DNA of 34,965 nt, from assembly GCF_003244875.1 (NCBI RefSeq), contig NZ_LXXZ01000042.1, forward strand, positions 1 through 34,965. Direction: 5' to 3'. The position numbers were made by a program, and so were the translations under genes. Numbering within the stretch: the stretch's first letter is position 1; every line of letters starts with the position of its first letter. This stretch comes from Stenotrophomonas sepilia. Lineage in GTDB: Bacteria > Pseudomonadota > Gammaproteobacteria > Xanthomonadales > Xanthomonadaceae. This document shows positions 1 through 8,074 of the stretch, piece after piece. Under the pieces are notes generated by a model. That model saw only the letters and a list, made by a program, of their open reading frames with translations. It was not told where the DNA came from and did no database searches.

Positions 1-20
1 GGGCAAAGGGATCTGACCCC
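1..20. repeat. Possible end of a dispersed intergenic repeat
   Basis: The window opens with GGGCAAAGGGATCTGACCCC. From memory, this phrase and its complement recur between genes in Stenotrophomonas and Xanthomonas. It contains the near-palindrome GGGATCTGACCCC. Only one edge is visible, so its extent and class cannot be judged. Confidence 0.3.
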
Positions 21-57
21 AGGTGCTAGGCTGGGCCACCGCTCCGCAGGGAAGACG

Positions 58-624
58 ATGCCCGATCTGTTCGCACTGGCGATGCCGTGGTGGGAATTCA
101 TCCTGCGCGCGGTGGTGGTCCATGTCGTGGTGCTGGGCATGGTCCGGCTGGGCGGCAAGCGGGCTCTGGGGCAGATCACGCCGTTCGACGTGCTGCTGAT
201 CGTGCTGCTGGGCAACGCGGTGCAGAACGCGCTGCTGGGCACGGATACCTCGCTGGGCGGCGAGCTGCTGCTGGCGGCGACCCTGATCCTGCTGAACTAC
301 GGGGTCAGCTGGCTGACCACCCGGAACCGGCGCATGCAGCGGTTGATCGAAGGAGAACCCACCGTAATCGCGCGCGATGGTCGCCTGTTCGAGGCGGTAC
401 TCCGCCGCGAGCTGACCAGCGCCGAGCCCACGTCCCGCGCGACGACACCCCTCACAGCCAGTCGCGTGGCACCAGGTAGTCGGCCAGGCGCGATTCGGCA
501 CTGCCGGGTTCAGGCGAGAAGCCGTATTCCCAGCGCACCCGCGGCGGCAGGCTCATCAGGATGCTTTCGCTGCGGCCACCGCTCTGCAGCCCGAACAGGG
601 TGCCGCGGTCGTAGACCAGGTTGA
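58..624 (+). pseudogene. Truncated DUF421 (YetF-like) membrane protein
   Basis: The first 120 or so residues look like the N-terminal part of a DUF421/YetF inner-membrane protein: hydrophobic helices near residues 13-32 and 37-60, then a third near 68-85. The motif GGKRALGQITPFDVLLIVLLG is typical of the family. A GGGAAG ribosome-binding site precedes the ATG. Family resemblance stops around residue 121 (about position 425), just where the small C-terminal domain should begin. The frame then runs on for about 65 low-complexity residues, mostly antisense to the 3' end of hemF (from 452). The simplest reading is a gene cut by a deletion or rearrangement. Whether the stub is expressed is unknown. 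Confidence 0.65.
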
Positions 625-1348
625 ATTCCACGTAGCGGCCGCGGCGGTACAGCTGGAACTCGCGTTCGCGTTCGCCATGCGGGGTGTCCTTGCGCTGCTG
701 CACGATCGGCAGGTACGCATCGAGGAAGCCGTCGCCGACCGCGCGCAGATAATCGAAATCGCGCTCGAAATCGCCGTGCAGGTCGTCGAAGAACAGACCG
801 CCGACGCCGCGCGTTTCGTTGCGATGACGCAGGAAGAAGTATTCGTCGCACCAGCGCTTGTGCGCGGCGTAGCGTTCGTCGCCGAACGGCGCACACAGAT
901 CGCGTGCGACCCGGTGCCAGTGCTGCACGTCCTCGTCGAACGGATAGAACGGGGTCAGGTCGAAGCCGCCGCCGAACCAGCTGGCTACCACTTCACCGTC
1001 GCGCTGCGCCTGGAAGAAGCGCACGTTGGCATGGGTGGTCGGCACGTACGGGTTGAGCGGGTGGAACACCAGCGACACGCCGGTGGCGCGCCAGGAGGCG
1101 CCCGCCAGTTCCGGGCGGTTGGCCGAGGCCGACGGCGGCAGGCGACTGCCAGCGACGTCGGAGAAGCCGATGCCGGCCTGCTCGAACACCGCACCGTCGC
1201 GCAGCACGCGGGTACGCCCGCCACCGCCCTCGGCACGCTGCCACAGGTCTTCCTGGAAGCGGGCCCGGCCATCGACGGCCTCGATCGCCGCACAGATGCG
1301 GTCCTGCAGCTCGGTGAGGTAGGCGCGAACGCGCTCGAATTCGTTCAT
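452..1348 (-). CDS. hemF: Oxygen-dependent coproporphyrinogen III oxidase
   Basis: This is the aerobic HemF enzyme of heme synthesis. It oxidatively decarboxylates two propionates of coproporphyrinogen III to give protoporphyrinogen IX, using O2, in the cytoplasm. The product is 298 aa, the usual length for the family. It contains the conserved [13 protein letters not shown] block (around residues 122-135), followed by the [11 protein letters not shown] and [12 protein letters not shown] segments. I chose the internal ATG at 1348 ([11 protein letters not shown]) because the frame upstream adds ten residues with no family resemblance. The gene is last in a minus-strand block and converges on the broken DUF421 frame. 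Confidence 0.95.
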   Translation of the reverse strand: MNEFERVRAYLTELQDRICAAIEAVDGRARFQEDLWQRAEGGGGRTRVLRDGAVFEQAGIGFSDVAGSRLPPSASANRPELAGASWRATGVSLVFHPLNPYVPTTHANVRFFQAQRDGEVVASWFGGGFDLTPFYPFDEDVQHWHRVARDLCAPFGDERYAAHKRWCDEYFFLRHRNETRGVGGLFFDDLHGDFERDFDYLRAVGDGFLDAYLPIVQQRKDTPHGEREREFQLYRRGRYVEFNLVYDRGTLFGLQSGGRSESILMSLPPRVRWEYGFSPEPGSAESRLADYLVPRDWL

Positions 1349-1402
1349 GTCGCGTACTTTACCGCAGGGCCCGGCCAACGCTGCGGACAGGACCTGGCAG
1401 GC

Positions 1403-3016
1403 TCAGCGCTTGCGATTGGAAGTGCGCGGCGCCGGAGCGTCCTCGGCCGTCGCTTCGTCCACCGCCTCCTGCAGGACGCGACCCAGCTCCAGGGCGCTCC
1501 AGTTTCCGGTGTCCAGCACATCGCAGGCGACGTGGCGCCCGCTGCGGTCGGCGGCGCACAGCCGCTCCAGCGTCGCATGGGCGTCGACGTCGCTGCTGCG
1601 GCCCTGCGCTGCGACCAGGTTCTCGCAGCCCTCGCGCACGCCGGCACGGCACACGGTGGTGTAGTGCTCTGCCGCCTGTCGCCACTGGCCGGACAGCGCA
1701 AGACGGTTGCCAAGAATGTTGCAGCCCTGCAGCTTGCCCTGCGCGCAGCAGGCTTCGGCACCGCCGCTGGCCAGCGCTTGCGGGCAGTCCTGCGGCAGCG
1801 GCAGCACCGTGTAGTGTTTCGGCGGGCTGCAGGTGCTCGCGCCCTCGCCGGTCGGCACGAACACCTGGAAGCGTGTCCACGTGTCCAGGCCCAGCAGCTG
1901 GCCGCCGTGCAACGGCCGCAGCACGAAGTCGCCGCCCTTGTCGTGGCGGATGCGGACGTCGCCGTCTTCGACACGGGCACGCAGCTGGCTGTCCCAGCCG
2001 ATGCCGACCCGTCCTGCATCGCCGAAGTCCAGCGTATCCATCAGGCCACCTGCGGCGCGGAAGGTGCCGCAGGGCAGCGCCGTAGCCGGCTGCGGCCGCA
2101 ACGAGGCGCCCAGCGCCTGCAACGCAGGCAGGCGCTCACAGGCGGCGCTGTCATTGCCGGGCGCGCACGCTGTGGCCAGTGCCTGCACCGCCTGCAAGGG
2201 GTCGCCGGATTCCCACGAGAGCTCGGCCACGCGGCTGCAGAAGCCGCCATGGCCGACCTGCTGGCACAACTGCAACAGCTGCTGGCGCTGCGCGGCCGGC
2301 ACCACCACCGGCGTGGAGGGTGACAGCACGGAGCTCACGGCTTCGACCATCGCCGCACCCATCGCGGCCTTGACGATCTGCTCCTGCAGCGCCGGATCCG
2401 CTTCCAGCGCCGCTGCACAGGCCGGTGTCTCGTTGCTGAAGCCGCCATTCCGGCACGGCACAGGCAGTTCGATGCCGGCCAGTGCGGTATCGAGGATGGC
2501 CTGTTGCTGCGCCTCATCCGGCGTGGCCGGCGCCCTGGCCTCGTCATGCCAGCGATCGGCCAGCTGCAGGCACATGCCGGGCACGCCTTCCCGGCACGCC
2601 GCTGCCAGCGCGGTGGGGGTCGCCTCGTGGCGGTTGTCCAGGCAGGCCGCCGCATCGGCCAGGCAGCTGCCCGCAGCCGGCGCGGCGGCTGCGGCGCACT
2701 GTGCAGGGGCCTGCAGGGTGTAGACCGTGCCGTCCACCTCGAGGGTGCGGCCACGGTCGCGCACCTGCAGCGCGCTGGGCAGGCCATATTCCAGATTCAC
2801 CAGCTGCAGCTTGCCTTCGATCTGCTGGAACGCGACCGGGGTCGGTGCGCTGCCGAAGTGCTTCTGCTCGCCACGGTTGGATGAGCTGACGCGCAGCGTG
2901 CTGCTGCCTTCGTCGGCCTTGAACAGGCCGCATTGCGGTGACTGTGCCGCGGCCACCGGCGTGGCCAGCAGCAACGCCCAGGCCAGCCAGTGGCGGTACG
3001 GTGCGAGTGAGAGCAT
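1403..3016 (-). CDS. Secreted Cys-rich protein with Sel1/Hcp-like repeats
   Basis: The product is 537 aa from the ATG at 3016, which has a strong AAGGAGA ribosome-binding site. The longer frame begins with 19 unlikely residues. It starts with a signal peptide (WLAWALLLATPVAAA, cleavage near residue 24). More than twenty cysteines are scattered through the mature part in pairs such as ACREGVPGMCLQLADRW, LCQQVGHGGFC and CRAGVREGCENL. This spacing, helical segments closed by cysteines, resembles the disulfide-linked Sel1-like repeats of Hcp-type proteins. The family match is inferred by eye. It is probably periplasmic, and its function is unknown. It sits 54 nt upstream of hemF on the same strand and may be co-transcribed with it. 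Confidence 0.75.
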   Translation of the reverse strand: MLSLAPYRHWLAWALLLATPVAAAQSPQCGLFKADEGSSTLRVSSSNRGEQKHFGSAPTPVAFQQIEGKLQLVNLEYGLPSALQVRDRGRTLEVDGTVYTLQAPAQCAAAAAPAAGSCLADAAACLDNRHEATPTALAAACREGVPGMCLQLADRWHDEARAPATPDEAQQQAILDTALAGIELPVPCRNGGFSNETPACAAALEADPALQEQIVKAAMGAAMVEAVSSVLSPSTPVVVPAAQRQQLLQLCQQVGHGGFCSRVAELSWESGDPLQAVQALATACAPGNDSAACERLPALQALGASLRPQPATALPCGTFRAAGGLMDTLDFGDAGRVGIGWDSQLRARVEDGDVRIRHDKGGDFVLRPLHGGQLLGLDTWTRFQVFVPTGEGASTCSPPKHYTVLPLPQDCPQALASGGAEACCAQGKLQGCNILGNRLALSGQWRQAAEHYTTVCRAGVREGCENLVAAQGRSSDVDAHATLERLCAADRSGRHVACDVLDTGNWSALELGRVLQEAVDEATAEDAPAPRTSNRKR

Positions 3017-3085
3017 GTCGTCTCCTTGACGATCAAAGGCAAAACGCCGGGTGCTGCCGGAGGCCCTGGCCACGCCCGGAAGAAC

Positions 3086-3646
3086 TCAGTGGAAGCGCGC
3101 GCGCACGTCGGGGCGCAGCAGGCGCCAGGCCAGCCAGCCCTGCAGGCCGAGAAGCACGAACGACATGCCGACCACGGTCAGCGTGATCAGCCAGCGTTTC
3201 AGCTGCAGTTCCTGCAGCAGGGCCGGGTCATCGGCCAGCAACGGAATGAAGTCGCCCATGAACAGGTCCAGCCACCAGGCGGCTGCGAAGTTGGTCAGGG
3301 CACTCAGCAGCAGCAGTACCACGAAGCTCCACAGGCCCCAGCGACGTTCACGCAGCAGGCCCCAACTGGACACGGTCGAGGCCAGGCACAACAGCGCGAC
3401 GACCATTGACGCGGCCACCGGGTGCGCCAGCAGCCAGACCAGGCTGTGCAGCTGCTGTTGCTGCACTTCGCTTTCCACCAGGCGCCACAGCCTGAGGTTC
3501 TGCAGCGGCCACAGCACCAGTCCCTGCAGCACGAAGTAGATCGTCAGCAGCAGTGACAGCCAGAACGAAGCCTGTGCGACCGGGCGCACCCAGGCGTGAT
3601 AGGCCGGGGAAAGCGGCGAGGGGATCGACGGGATCGACATTGACAT
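3086..3646 (-). CDS. Four-helix inner-membrane protein, unknown function
   Basis: The product is 186 aa and I do not recognise the family. Four hydrophobic segments are clear, near residues 26-48, 68-92, 103-125 and 152-174, with a short Arg-rich C-terminus. The ATG at 3646 has an AAGGA sequence six bases upstream. A second ATG two codons later is possible. The gene lies 30 nt after the Nudix gene and 69 nt before the secreted Cys-rich protein, all on the same strand, so they are probably one transcript. No catalytic motif is visible. Confidence 0.8.
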   Translation of the reverse strand: MSMSIPSIPSPLSPAYHAWVRPVAQASFWLSLLLTIYFVLQGLVLWPLQNLRLWRLVESEVQQQQLHSLVWLLAHPVAASMVVALLCLASTVSSWGLLRERRWGLWSFVVLLLLSALTNFAAAWWLDLFMGDFIPLLADDPALLQELQLKRWLITLTVVGMSFVLLGLQGWLAWRLLRPDVRARFH

Positions 3647-3676
3647 CCGATGTCCTTGCAGTCGGCGCCCGCCTGC

Positions 3677-4096
3677 TCAGCGGGCCGTCGCCCGGGTGGC
3701 GACGGCCGGCAGGATATGGTGTTCGCTCAAGGGTGCCAAGGGCAGGCCATGCGGCGGTTGCAGCGGCACCCAGGCCAGTTCGGCAATTTCGGCGCGCGCC
3801 TGCGGCGTGCCGTCCACCTGCACCCACCACGCCTGTGCCTGCACGCGGTGGCCGGGCTCGTTCACCGCCCAGTCCTCGAACGTGCCCAGCGCGATGGCGG
3901 CATCGGCGCGCAGCTGCACGCCCAGTTCCTCGTCCAGCTCGCGGGCTAGCGCCTGCAGGGGCGCCTCGCCGGGTTCGGGCTTGCCACCGGGCTGGATGAA
4001 GCGGCGCGCACCCTGCTTGCGCACCACCAGCGCCCGGCCGCGGTCATCCAGGATGACCGCAGCCACGATCCGGATCGTGGCTGCGGCGTTGCTCAC
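3677..4096 (-). CDS. Nudix hydrolase
   Basis: The product is a 139-aa single-domain Nudix protein that should hydrolyse a nucleoside diphosphate linked to some group X; the substrate cannot be told from sequence. The Nudix box is complete at residues 38-60: G38-x5-E44-x7-R52-E53-x2-E56-E57-x-G59. It starts at a GTG (4096) overlapping the TGA of the upstream peptidase gene as GTGA, so the two are probably translationally coupled. It could be a MutT/NTP pyrophosphohydrolase or an ADP-ribose or CoA-type enzyme; no extra subgroup motif decides this. Confidence 0.92.
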   Translation of the reverse strand: MSNAAATIRIVAAVILDDRGRALVVRKQGARRFIQPGGKPEPGEAPLQALARELDEELGVQLRADAAIALGTFEDWAVNEPGHRVQAQAWWVQVDGTPQARAEIAELAWVPLQPPHGLPLAPLSEHHILPAVATRATAR

Positions 4097-6462
4097 TTCA
4101 GGTTCTGCTCGAACAGCTTGAGGATGCGCTTGTACTGGTCCAGCCAGGAATCGGCACGCACATAGCCGTGGCGTTCCAGCGGGTATGGGGCGATCGACCA
4201 GTTGTCCTTGTGCAGTTCGATCAGGCGCTGGGTGAGGTTCACCGAGTCCTGGAAGAACACGTTGTCATCCATCATGCCGTGGGCGATCAGCAGGTTGTCC
4301 TGCAGGTTCTGCGCGTACTCGATCGGCGAGGACACGCGGTACGCCTCCGGGTCGATGTCCGGGGTGTTGAGGATGTTGCTGGTGTAGCCGTGGTTGTAGT
4401 TGTGCCAGTCCACCACCGGGCGCAGCGCGGCGCCGGCCTTGAAGGTGCCCGGCGCACGGAACAGCGCCATGAAGGTCATGAAGCCGCCATAGGAACCGCC
4501 GTAGATGCCGGCGTGGTCGCGGTCACCCTGCTGGGTGTCGACCAGCCAGTCCAGGCCGTCCTTGTAGTCTTCCAGTTCCGGGTGGCCCATGTTGCGGTAG
4601 ATGGCCGTGCGCCAGTCGCGGCCGTAGCCCTCGCTGCCGCGGTAGTCCATGTCCAGCACGATGTAGCCCTTCTGCACCAGCAGGTTGTGGAACATTTGCT
4701 CGCGGAAATAGGCCGGGTAGCGCTGGTGCACGTTCTGAAGGTAGCCGGCGCCGTGCACGAACATCACGATCGGATACTTGCGGCCCGGTTCCTTGTTTTC
4801 CGGTTCGTAGTACTTGGCCCAGACCACGCCGGCACCATGCTTGGACGGCACTGCCACCAGCTTCGGCTGGATCCACTGGCGTGCCTTGTAGTCGGCGGTG
4901 CGGGTGTCGGTCAGCACGCGCGCCTGGCCACCGGCACTGGGCAGCACCGCCAGCTGCGGCGGCAGGTAGGCGCCGGAGTAGCGCACCAGCAGCTGCTGGC
5001 CGTCCGGCGACAGCGAGAAATCCTCCACGCCGTTGAGGCTGGTCAGCTCGCGCACCTGGCGGCTGCCGGTGTCGACCGCGCAGACTTCGTAGTCATGCGG
5101 CGCCTGCTGGTTGCACAGGAAGTAGAAGCCCTTGCCATCGGCCGACGGCACCGGCGCCGAGGTTTCCCACTTGCCGCTGGTCAGCGCCTGCGGCTTGGCG
5201 GTGCCGGCCTGGGTGTACAGGTGCGAGAAGCCCGATTCCTCGGACAACAGCCACAGCGTGCGGCCATCGGCCATCCAGCCGAAATCGTTGAAGCCCCAGT
5301 TGATCCAGGCGTTGTCGGTCAGGCGGTGGCGGTTCTGCACGCGGCCGTCGGCAGCATTGACGCTGATGATCCAGCGGTCCTTGTTGTCGTTGGCGCGCAG
5401 CATCACCGCGGCCTGCTGGCCGTCGGCGCTCCAGCGGATGCCGCCGCCCATGAAGTCGCTCATCACCTGCACGCTGCGCTCGCCCTTCAGCGCATCCTTG
5501 CCGGCCTTGCGGCGCAGTTCGGCCAGCGGGTCGGTGCTGATGCCCGGCAGGCCGGACAGCGAGACCTTCTCGGCCTTGCCGGTGCGCACATCCACGTACC
5601 ACAGGGTGTGTGGCTCGAAGCCGTTGCGGCCGACGCGGGTGCGGGTGTCCTCGGTTTCCTCGTAGCCCGACTCGGTCACGTACAGCGGCATCTTGCTGGT
5701 GCGGCCGTCGTCGAAGTCCTTCGGCTTGGTCACCACGATCAGGTGGGTCAGGTCCGGCGACAGCACGCTGTCACCGATCTCGACGTCGGCGCCCAGGTAG
5801 ACCGGGCCCGGTGCGCGGGTCGGATCCGCCTGGCGCCAGCGCTGGTCCTGGTCCTTCAATGCCTCGCGCTGCTCGCGGTCGCGGCGCAGGGTTTCCAGCG
5901 TGCGCAGCTGCTGGTCGCGGAGCACGTCGGCCTTCGGCGGCGTGCGCGGGTCCTTCTCGGCCTTCAGGCTGGCCACCTGCTGCACGCCGCTGGCGGCGGT
6001 CCAGTGGAACCAGTTCTGGCCGACGCGCCAGATCACGCCGTTGTCCGCGGCAAAGTTCACGTTGCCCGCGCGCTCGTTGCTGCGGGTCAGCTGGGTCAGC
6101 GCGCCGCTGCGCAGGTCGCGCACGAACACATCGCCATTGCGCACGAAGGCGCTGCGGCTGCGGCTGCGGTCGTAGACCGGATCGGCGACGTCCAGGGTGC
6201 CGCGCTGGTCATCGGCCACCTGCGCGGCCACGCCGCCGGCCACCGGCTGGCGGAAGGTGTCGCGCACCGGGCTGCCGTTGCGCTTGAGCTGGTATTCCAC
6301 CTGCTGGCTGTTCCACGACCACCAGGCCTTCTCGACCGGCGGGCCGATCCAGTCCGGGTCGGCCATGGCCTGTTCGATGGTGATCGGCGTCGGCGCGGCA
6401 TGCGCAGCCGGTGCGGCCAGCACGGCCGACAGCAGGAGGGACAGGGGCAGCACTCGGGACAT
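4093..6462 (-). CDS. S9 family peptidase (dipeptidyl peptidase IV type)
   Basis: This is a secreted serine exopeptidase of the prolyl oligopeptidase clan, probably releasing dipeptides from the N-termini of periplasmic or imported peptides. The product is 789 aa from the ATG at 6462 (MSRVLPLSLLLSAVLAAPAAHA, a clean signal peptide); the longer upstream frame lacks coding character. Residues of about 25-520 form the beta-propeller part. The alpha/beta-hydrolase domain follows, with GGSYGG (nucleophile Ser657), MMDDNV (Asp732 the likely acid) and RHGY (His765). Ser-Asp-His order and spacing fit DPP-IV. It heads the minus-strand block and its stop overlaps the Nudix start. Confidence 0.93.
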   Translation of the reverse strand: MSRVLPLSLLLSAVLAAPAAHAAPTPITIEQAMADPDWIGPPVEKAWWSWNSQQVEYQLKRNGSPVRDTFRQPVAGGVAAQVADDQRGTLDVADPVYDRSRSRSAFVRNGDVFVRDLRSGALTQLTRSNERAGNVNFAADNGVIWRVGQNWFHWTAASGVQQVASLKAEKDPRTPPKADVLRDQQLRTLETLRRDREQREALKDQDQRWRQADPTRAPGPVYLGADVEIGDSVLSPDLTHLIVVTKPKDFDDGRTSKMPLYVTESGYEETEDTRTRVGRNGFEPHTLWYVDVRTGKAEKVSLSGLPGISTDPLAELRRKAGKDALKGERSVQVMSDFMGGGIRWSADGQQAAVMLRANDNKDRWIISVNAADGRVQNRHRLTDNAWINWGFNDFGWMADGRTLWLLSEESGFSHLYTQAGTAKPQALTSGKWETSAPVPSADGKGFYFLCNQQAPHDYEVCAVDTGSRQVRELTSLNGVEDFSLSPDGQQLLVRYSGAYLPPQLAVLPSAGGQARVLTDTRTADYKARQWIQPKLVAVPSKHGAGVVWAKYYEPENKEPGRKYPIVMFVHGAGYLQNVHQRYPAYFREQMFHNLLVQKGYIVLDMDYRGSEGYGRDWRTAIYRNMGHPELEDYKDGLDWLVDTQQGDRDHAGIYGGSYGGFMTFMALFRAPGTFKAGAALRPVVDWHNYNHGYTSNILNTPDIDPEAYRVSSPIEYAQNLQDNLLIAHGMMDDNVFFQDSVNLTQRLIELHKDNWSIAPYPLERHGYVRADSWLDQYKRILKLFEQNLK

Positions 6463-6629
6463 GGGCGGACGGCACCAGAAGAGGAAACCGGGCAAGGGTA
6501 GCAGCCGTCCGGGCCGGGGGCAGGGGCCACAGGTCATGGCAGCGGCATTGGCAAAGTGGCGCAACCGGTTGCCGTGGTCGCGCATCCATTCTCCTGAACC
6601 CGCATCATCCACCGAACAGGAGCCCGACC
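6463..6629. promoter_or_regulatory. Divergent intergenic region
   Basis: This 167-nt gap separates the S9 peptidase gene (leftward) from the small membrane protein gene (rightward), so promoters for both should lie here. A perfect 12-bp palindrome, GCAACCGGTTGC, is at 6561-6572 near the middle. I could not identify -35/-10 pairs with confidence. Confidence 0.4.
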
Positions 6630-6959
6630 ATGCAGGAACTGATCCCGATCACCCTCTTCATCTGCATCGCCTACGCGATCCATGCCATTGCAGATGCGCG
6701 CGCGCGCAGCAAGCTGGTGGCCCCGCACGTACCGGAGGAAGTGATCCGCTCGCTGGCTGTGCTGGAAGAAGAGCGCCGCCGCCAGGGTGCGTTGCGCTGG
6801 GGCATCAGCCTGGTCTGCCTGGCCCTGGCCATGGCCATGCTGGAAGCCATCGGGGCCCGTGACCTGACCTTTGGCGCCGCCGCCGCGCTGGTCGGCAGTG
6901 CCGGCCTCGGCCAGCTGCTGGCCTGGCACTTCACCCGGCCTGCCGCACGCAAGGGCTGA
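6630..6959 (+). CDS. Small membrane protein upstream of an ECF sigma gene
   Basis: The product is 109 aa. The ATG at 6630 follows an AGGAG site; the frame extends upstream without coding character. Hydrophobic helices are near residues 3-20, 57-75 and 81-102, and between the first two lies a charged stretch (RARSKLVAPHVPEEVIRSLAVLEEERRRQ). It resembles the small DUF6249-type membrane proteins found beside sigma factors, but that assignment is from memory. It is 36 nt upstream of the sigma gene, so it may be in the same transcript. Confidence 0.75.
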   Translation: MQELIPITLFICIAYAIHAIADARARSKLVAPHVPEEVIRSLAVLEEERRRQGALRWGISLVCLALAMAMLEAIGARDLTFGAAAALVGSAGLGQLLAWHFTRPAARKG

Positions 6960-6995
6960 GGCAGGCATGCCACGGGCACAGGGGGCGCCCCGCGC

Positions 6996-7649
6996 ATGAG
7001 CCTGCTCGGCGAAGCGCTGTCGGCACTGCGGGGCCGTCGCCGCGAGGATACGGCGGCGACGGCGGCCCCCGCCAAAGCGCTGGACGCGGACCAGGCCCTG
7101 GTGCGGGCCATCATCGATGGCTCGCAGTCGGCCTTCGCGCAGCTGGTGGAGACCCACCAGCGCACCTGCGCGCATGTGATCGGACGCATGGTGGGCGACC
7201 GCGACCAGGTCGCCGACCTGCTGCAGGAAACTTTCCTTGCCGTGTTCCGCCAGCTGCATCGGTTTCGTTTTGAATGCTCGCTGCGCACCTGGGTTTCCCG
7301 GATCGCCTACACCACGGCGTTGCAGCACCTGCGCCGGCGGCGGCTGGAGGCGCAGTGGATGGTGGCGGTGGAGGTGCCGGAGGATCTGGGGATCGGCGAT
7401 GAAGGCCCCGGGCCGGCCGAGTTGAGCGAGGCGCTGCAGGCCGGGCGCCAGCTCGGCGCGGCACTGGAACGGCTGAGTCCGCCGCAGCGCCTGATCGTCG
7501 GCCTGCATTACCTGGAGGATTTCGATCTGGCCGAGATCGAACAGGTGACCGGGCTGGCGCGCGGTACCATCAAGAGCCATCTGCACCGCGCGCGCCAGAT
7601 CCTGAAGCAGGAACTGACGCGGCATGCCACCGCCGGAGAGCTGCTGTGA
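6996..7649 (+). CDS. RNA polymerase ECF-type sigma factor
   Basis: The product is a 217-aa alternative sigma factor that redirects RNA polymerase to a small regulon. Region 2 is seen around residues 45-115 (FAQLVETHQ, DLLQETFLAVFRQLHRF, LRTWVSRIAYTTALQHLRR) and region 4 around residues 152-208 (LERLSPPQRLIVGLHYLEDF, GTIKSHLHRARQILKQEL). The linker is the usual length. The first 30 residues are an extra Ala/Arg-rich tail. The ribosome-binding site is weak. The 3' end overlaps the next gene as GTGA, pointing to a coupled regulator pair. The signal and target genes are unknown. Confidence 0.93.
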   Translation: MSLLGEALSALRGRRREDTAATAAPAKALDADQALVRAIIDGSQSAFAQLVETHQRTCAHVIGRMVGDRDQVADLLQETFLAVFRQLHRFRFECSLRTWVSRIAYTTALQHLRRRRLEAQWMVAVEVPEDLGIGDEGPGPAELSEALQAGRQLGAALERLSPPQRLIVGLHYLEDFDLAEIEQVTGLARGTIKSHLHRARQILKQELTRHATAGELL

Positions 7650-7861
7650 ATCCACCGACCGACCCTCGCGATGCGGAAGCGCGCGCGCTGGCACAGGCGT
7701 TGCGTGAGCAGGCACAGCAGGAAGACACGCCGGATGTGAGCGAGGCGCTGCAGAAGCGCATTGCCGCTGAGTCGCGCGACGGTGGCGTGGGTTATGTGGT
7801 GGTGCAGGTGCTGTTGTTTGGCGCCCTGCTGGCTGCGGCGGCCTGGTATTTCTGGCACTGA
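7646..7861 (+). CDS. Small tail-anchored protein, possible mini anti-sigma factor
   Basis: The product is 71 aa, starting at a GTG that overlaps the sigma-factor stop. The N-terminal 48 residues are charged and helical (DAEARALAQALREQAQQEDTPDVSEALQKRIAAE), and one transmembrane helix ends the protein (VVVQVLLFGALLAAAAWYFW). This N-in, single-helix design and tight coupling fit an anti-sigma factor holding the sigma factor at the membrane. There is no zinc-binding HxxxCxxC motif, and it is much shorter than usual anti-sigmas, so the role is inferred from position. Confidence 0.7.
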   Translation: MNPPTDPRDAEARALAQALREQAQQEDTPDVSEALQKRIAAESRDGGVGYVVVQVLLFGALLAAAAWYFWH

Positions 7862-7898
7862 GGCACCCGCCGGGCAAGGGGCCGCTCCAATCGCGGTG

Positions 7899-7958
7899 GG
7901 TAGAGGCCGACCTGGGTCGGCGTTTGGGCGTGTGTGCCAACCAAGGTTGGCAGCTACC
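7899..7958. repeat. Paired GTAG hairpins (SMAG-like REP pair)
   Basis: Two hairpins face each other. The first is GTAG (7900-7903), then GCCGACC (7906-7912), a 2-nt loop and GGTCGGC (7915-7921). The second is TGCCAACC (7935-7942), loop AA, GGTTGGCA (7945-7952), followed by CTAC (7954-7957), the complement of GTAG. A tetranucleotide GTAG beside a short GC stem is the hallmark of SMAG repeats of Stenotrophomonas. In this position the pair could also terminate the sigma operon or protect its 3' end. Confidence 0.75.
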
Positions 7959-8074
7959 AGAACGGTTGACCCCTGCGACAAAGTGAAGCAGCGCGTCACC
8001 CGGTCGCATCCCATTTTAACGAAATCCTCCTAAAGTGGTCCGGTATCCCACCGGTCGCAGGCAGGAGGCGTCCC
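7959..8074 (+). promoter_or_regulatory. Upstream region of cydAB
   Basis: Promoter and leader of the oxidase operon must lie here or just upstream. A -35-like TTGACC is at 7965-7970, but no good -10 is found at the right distance. An inverted repeat CCGGT-ATCCC-ACCGG spans 8040-8054, next to the GGAGG ribosome-binding site at 8064-8068. No convincing FNR/ANR site was seen. Confidence 0.35.

Noticed and set aside
4168..6501. 777-codon open frame antisense to the S9 peptidase gene
   Set aside because: The translation is low-complexity, rich in Val, Ala, Arg and His, with no domain. The opposite strand has a full peptidase with catalytic triad. It is a GC-bias shadow.
6561..6572. Palindrome GCAACCGGTTGC in the divergent promoter region
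   Set aside because: A 12-bp perfect palindrome is expected several times by chance in 35 kb. Only its position makes it worth noting, so it is not reported as an operator.
7984..8000. GTGA-N9-TCAC as a CRP/Clp binding site upstream of cydA
   Set aside because: The consensus needs a six-base spacer (TGTGA-N6-TCACA); here it is nine.
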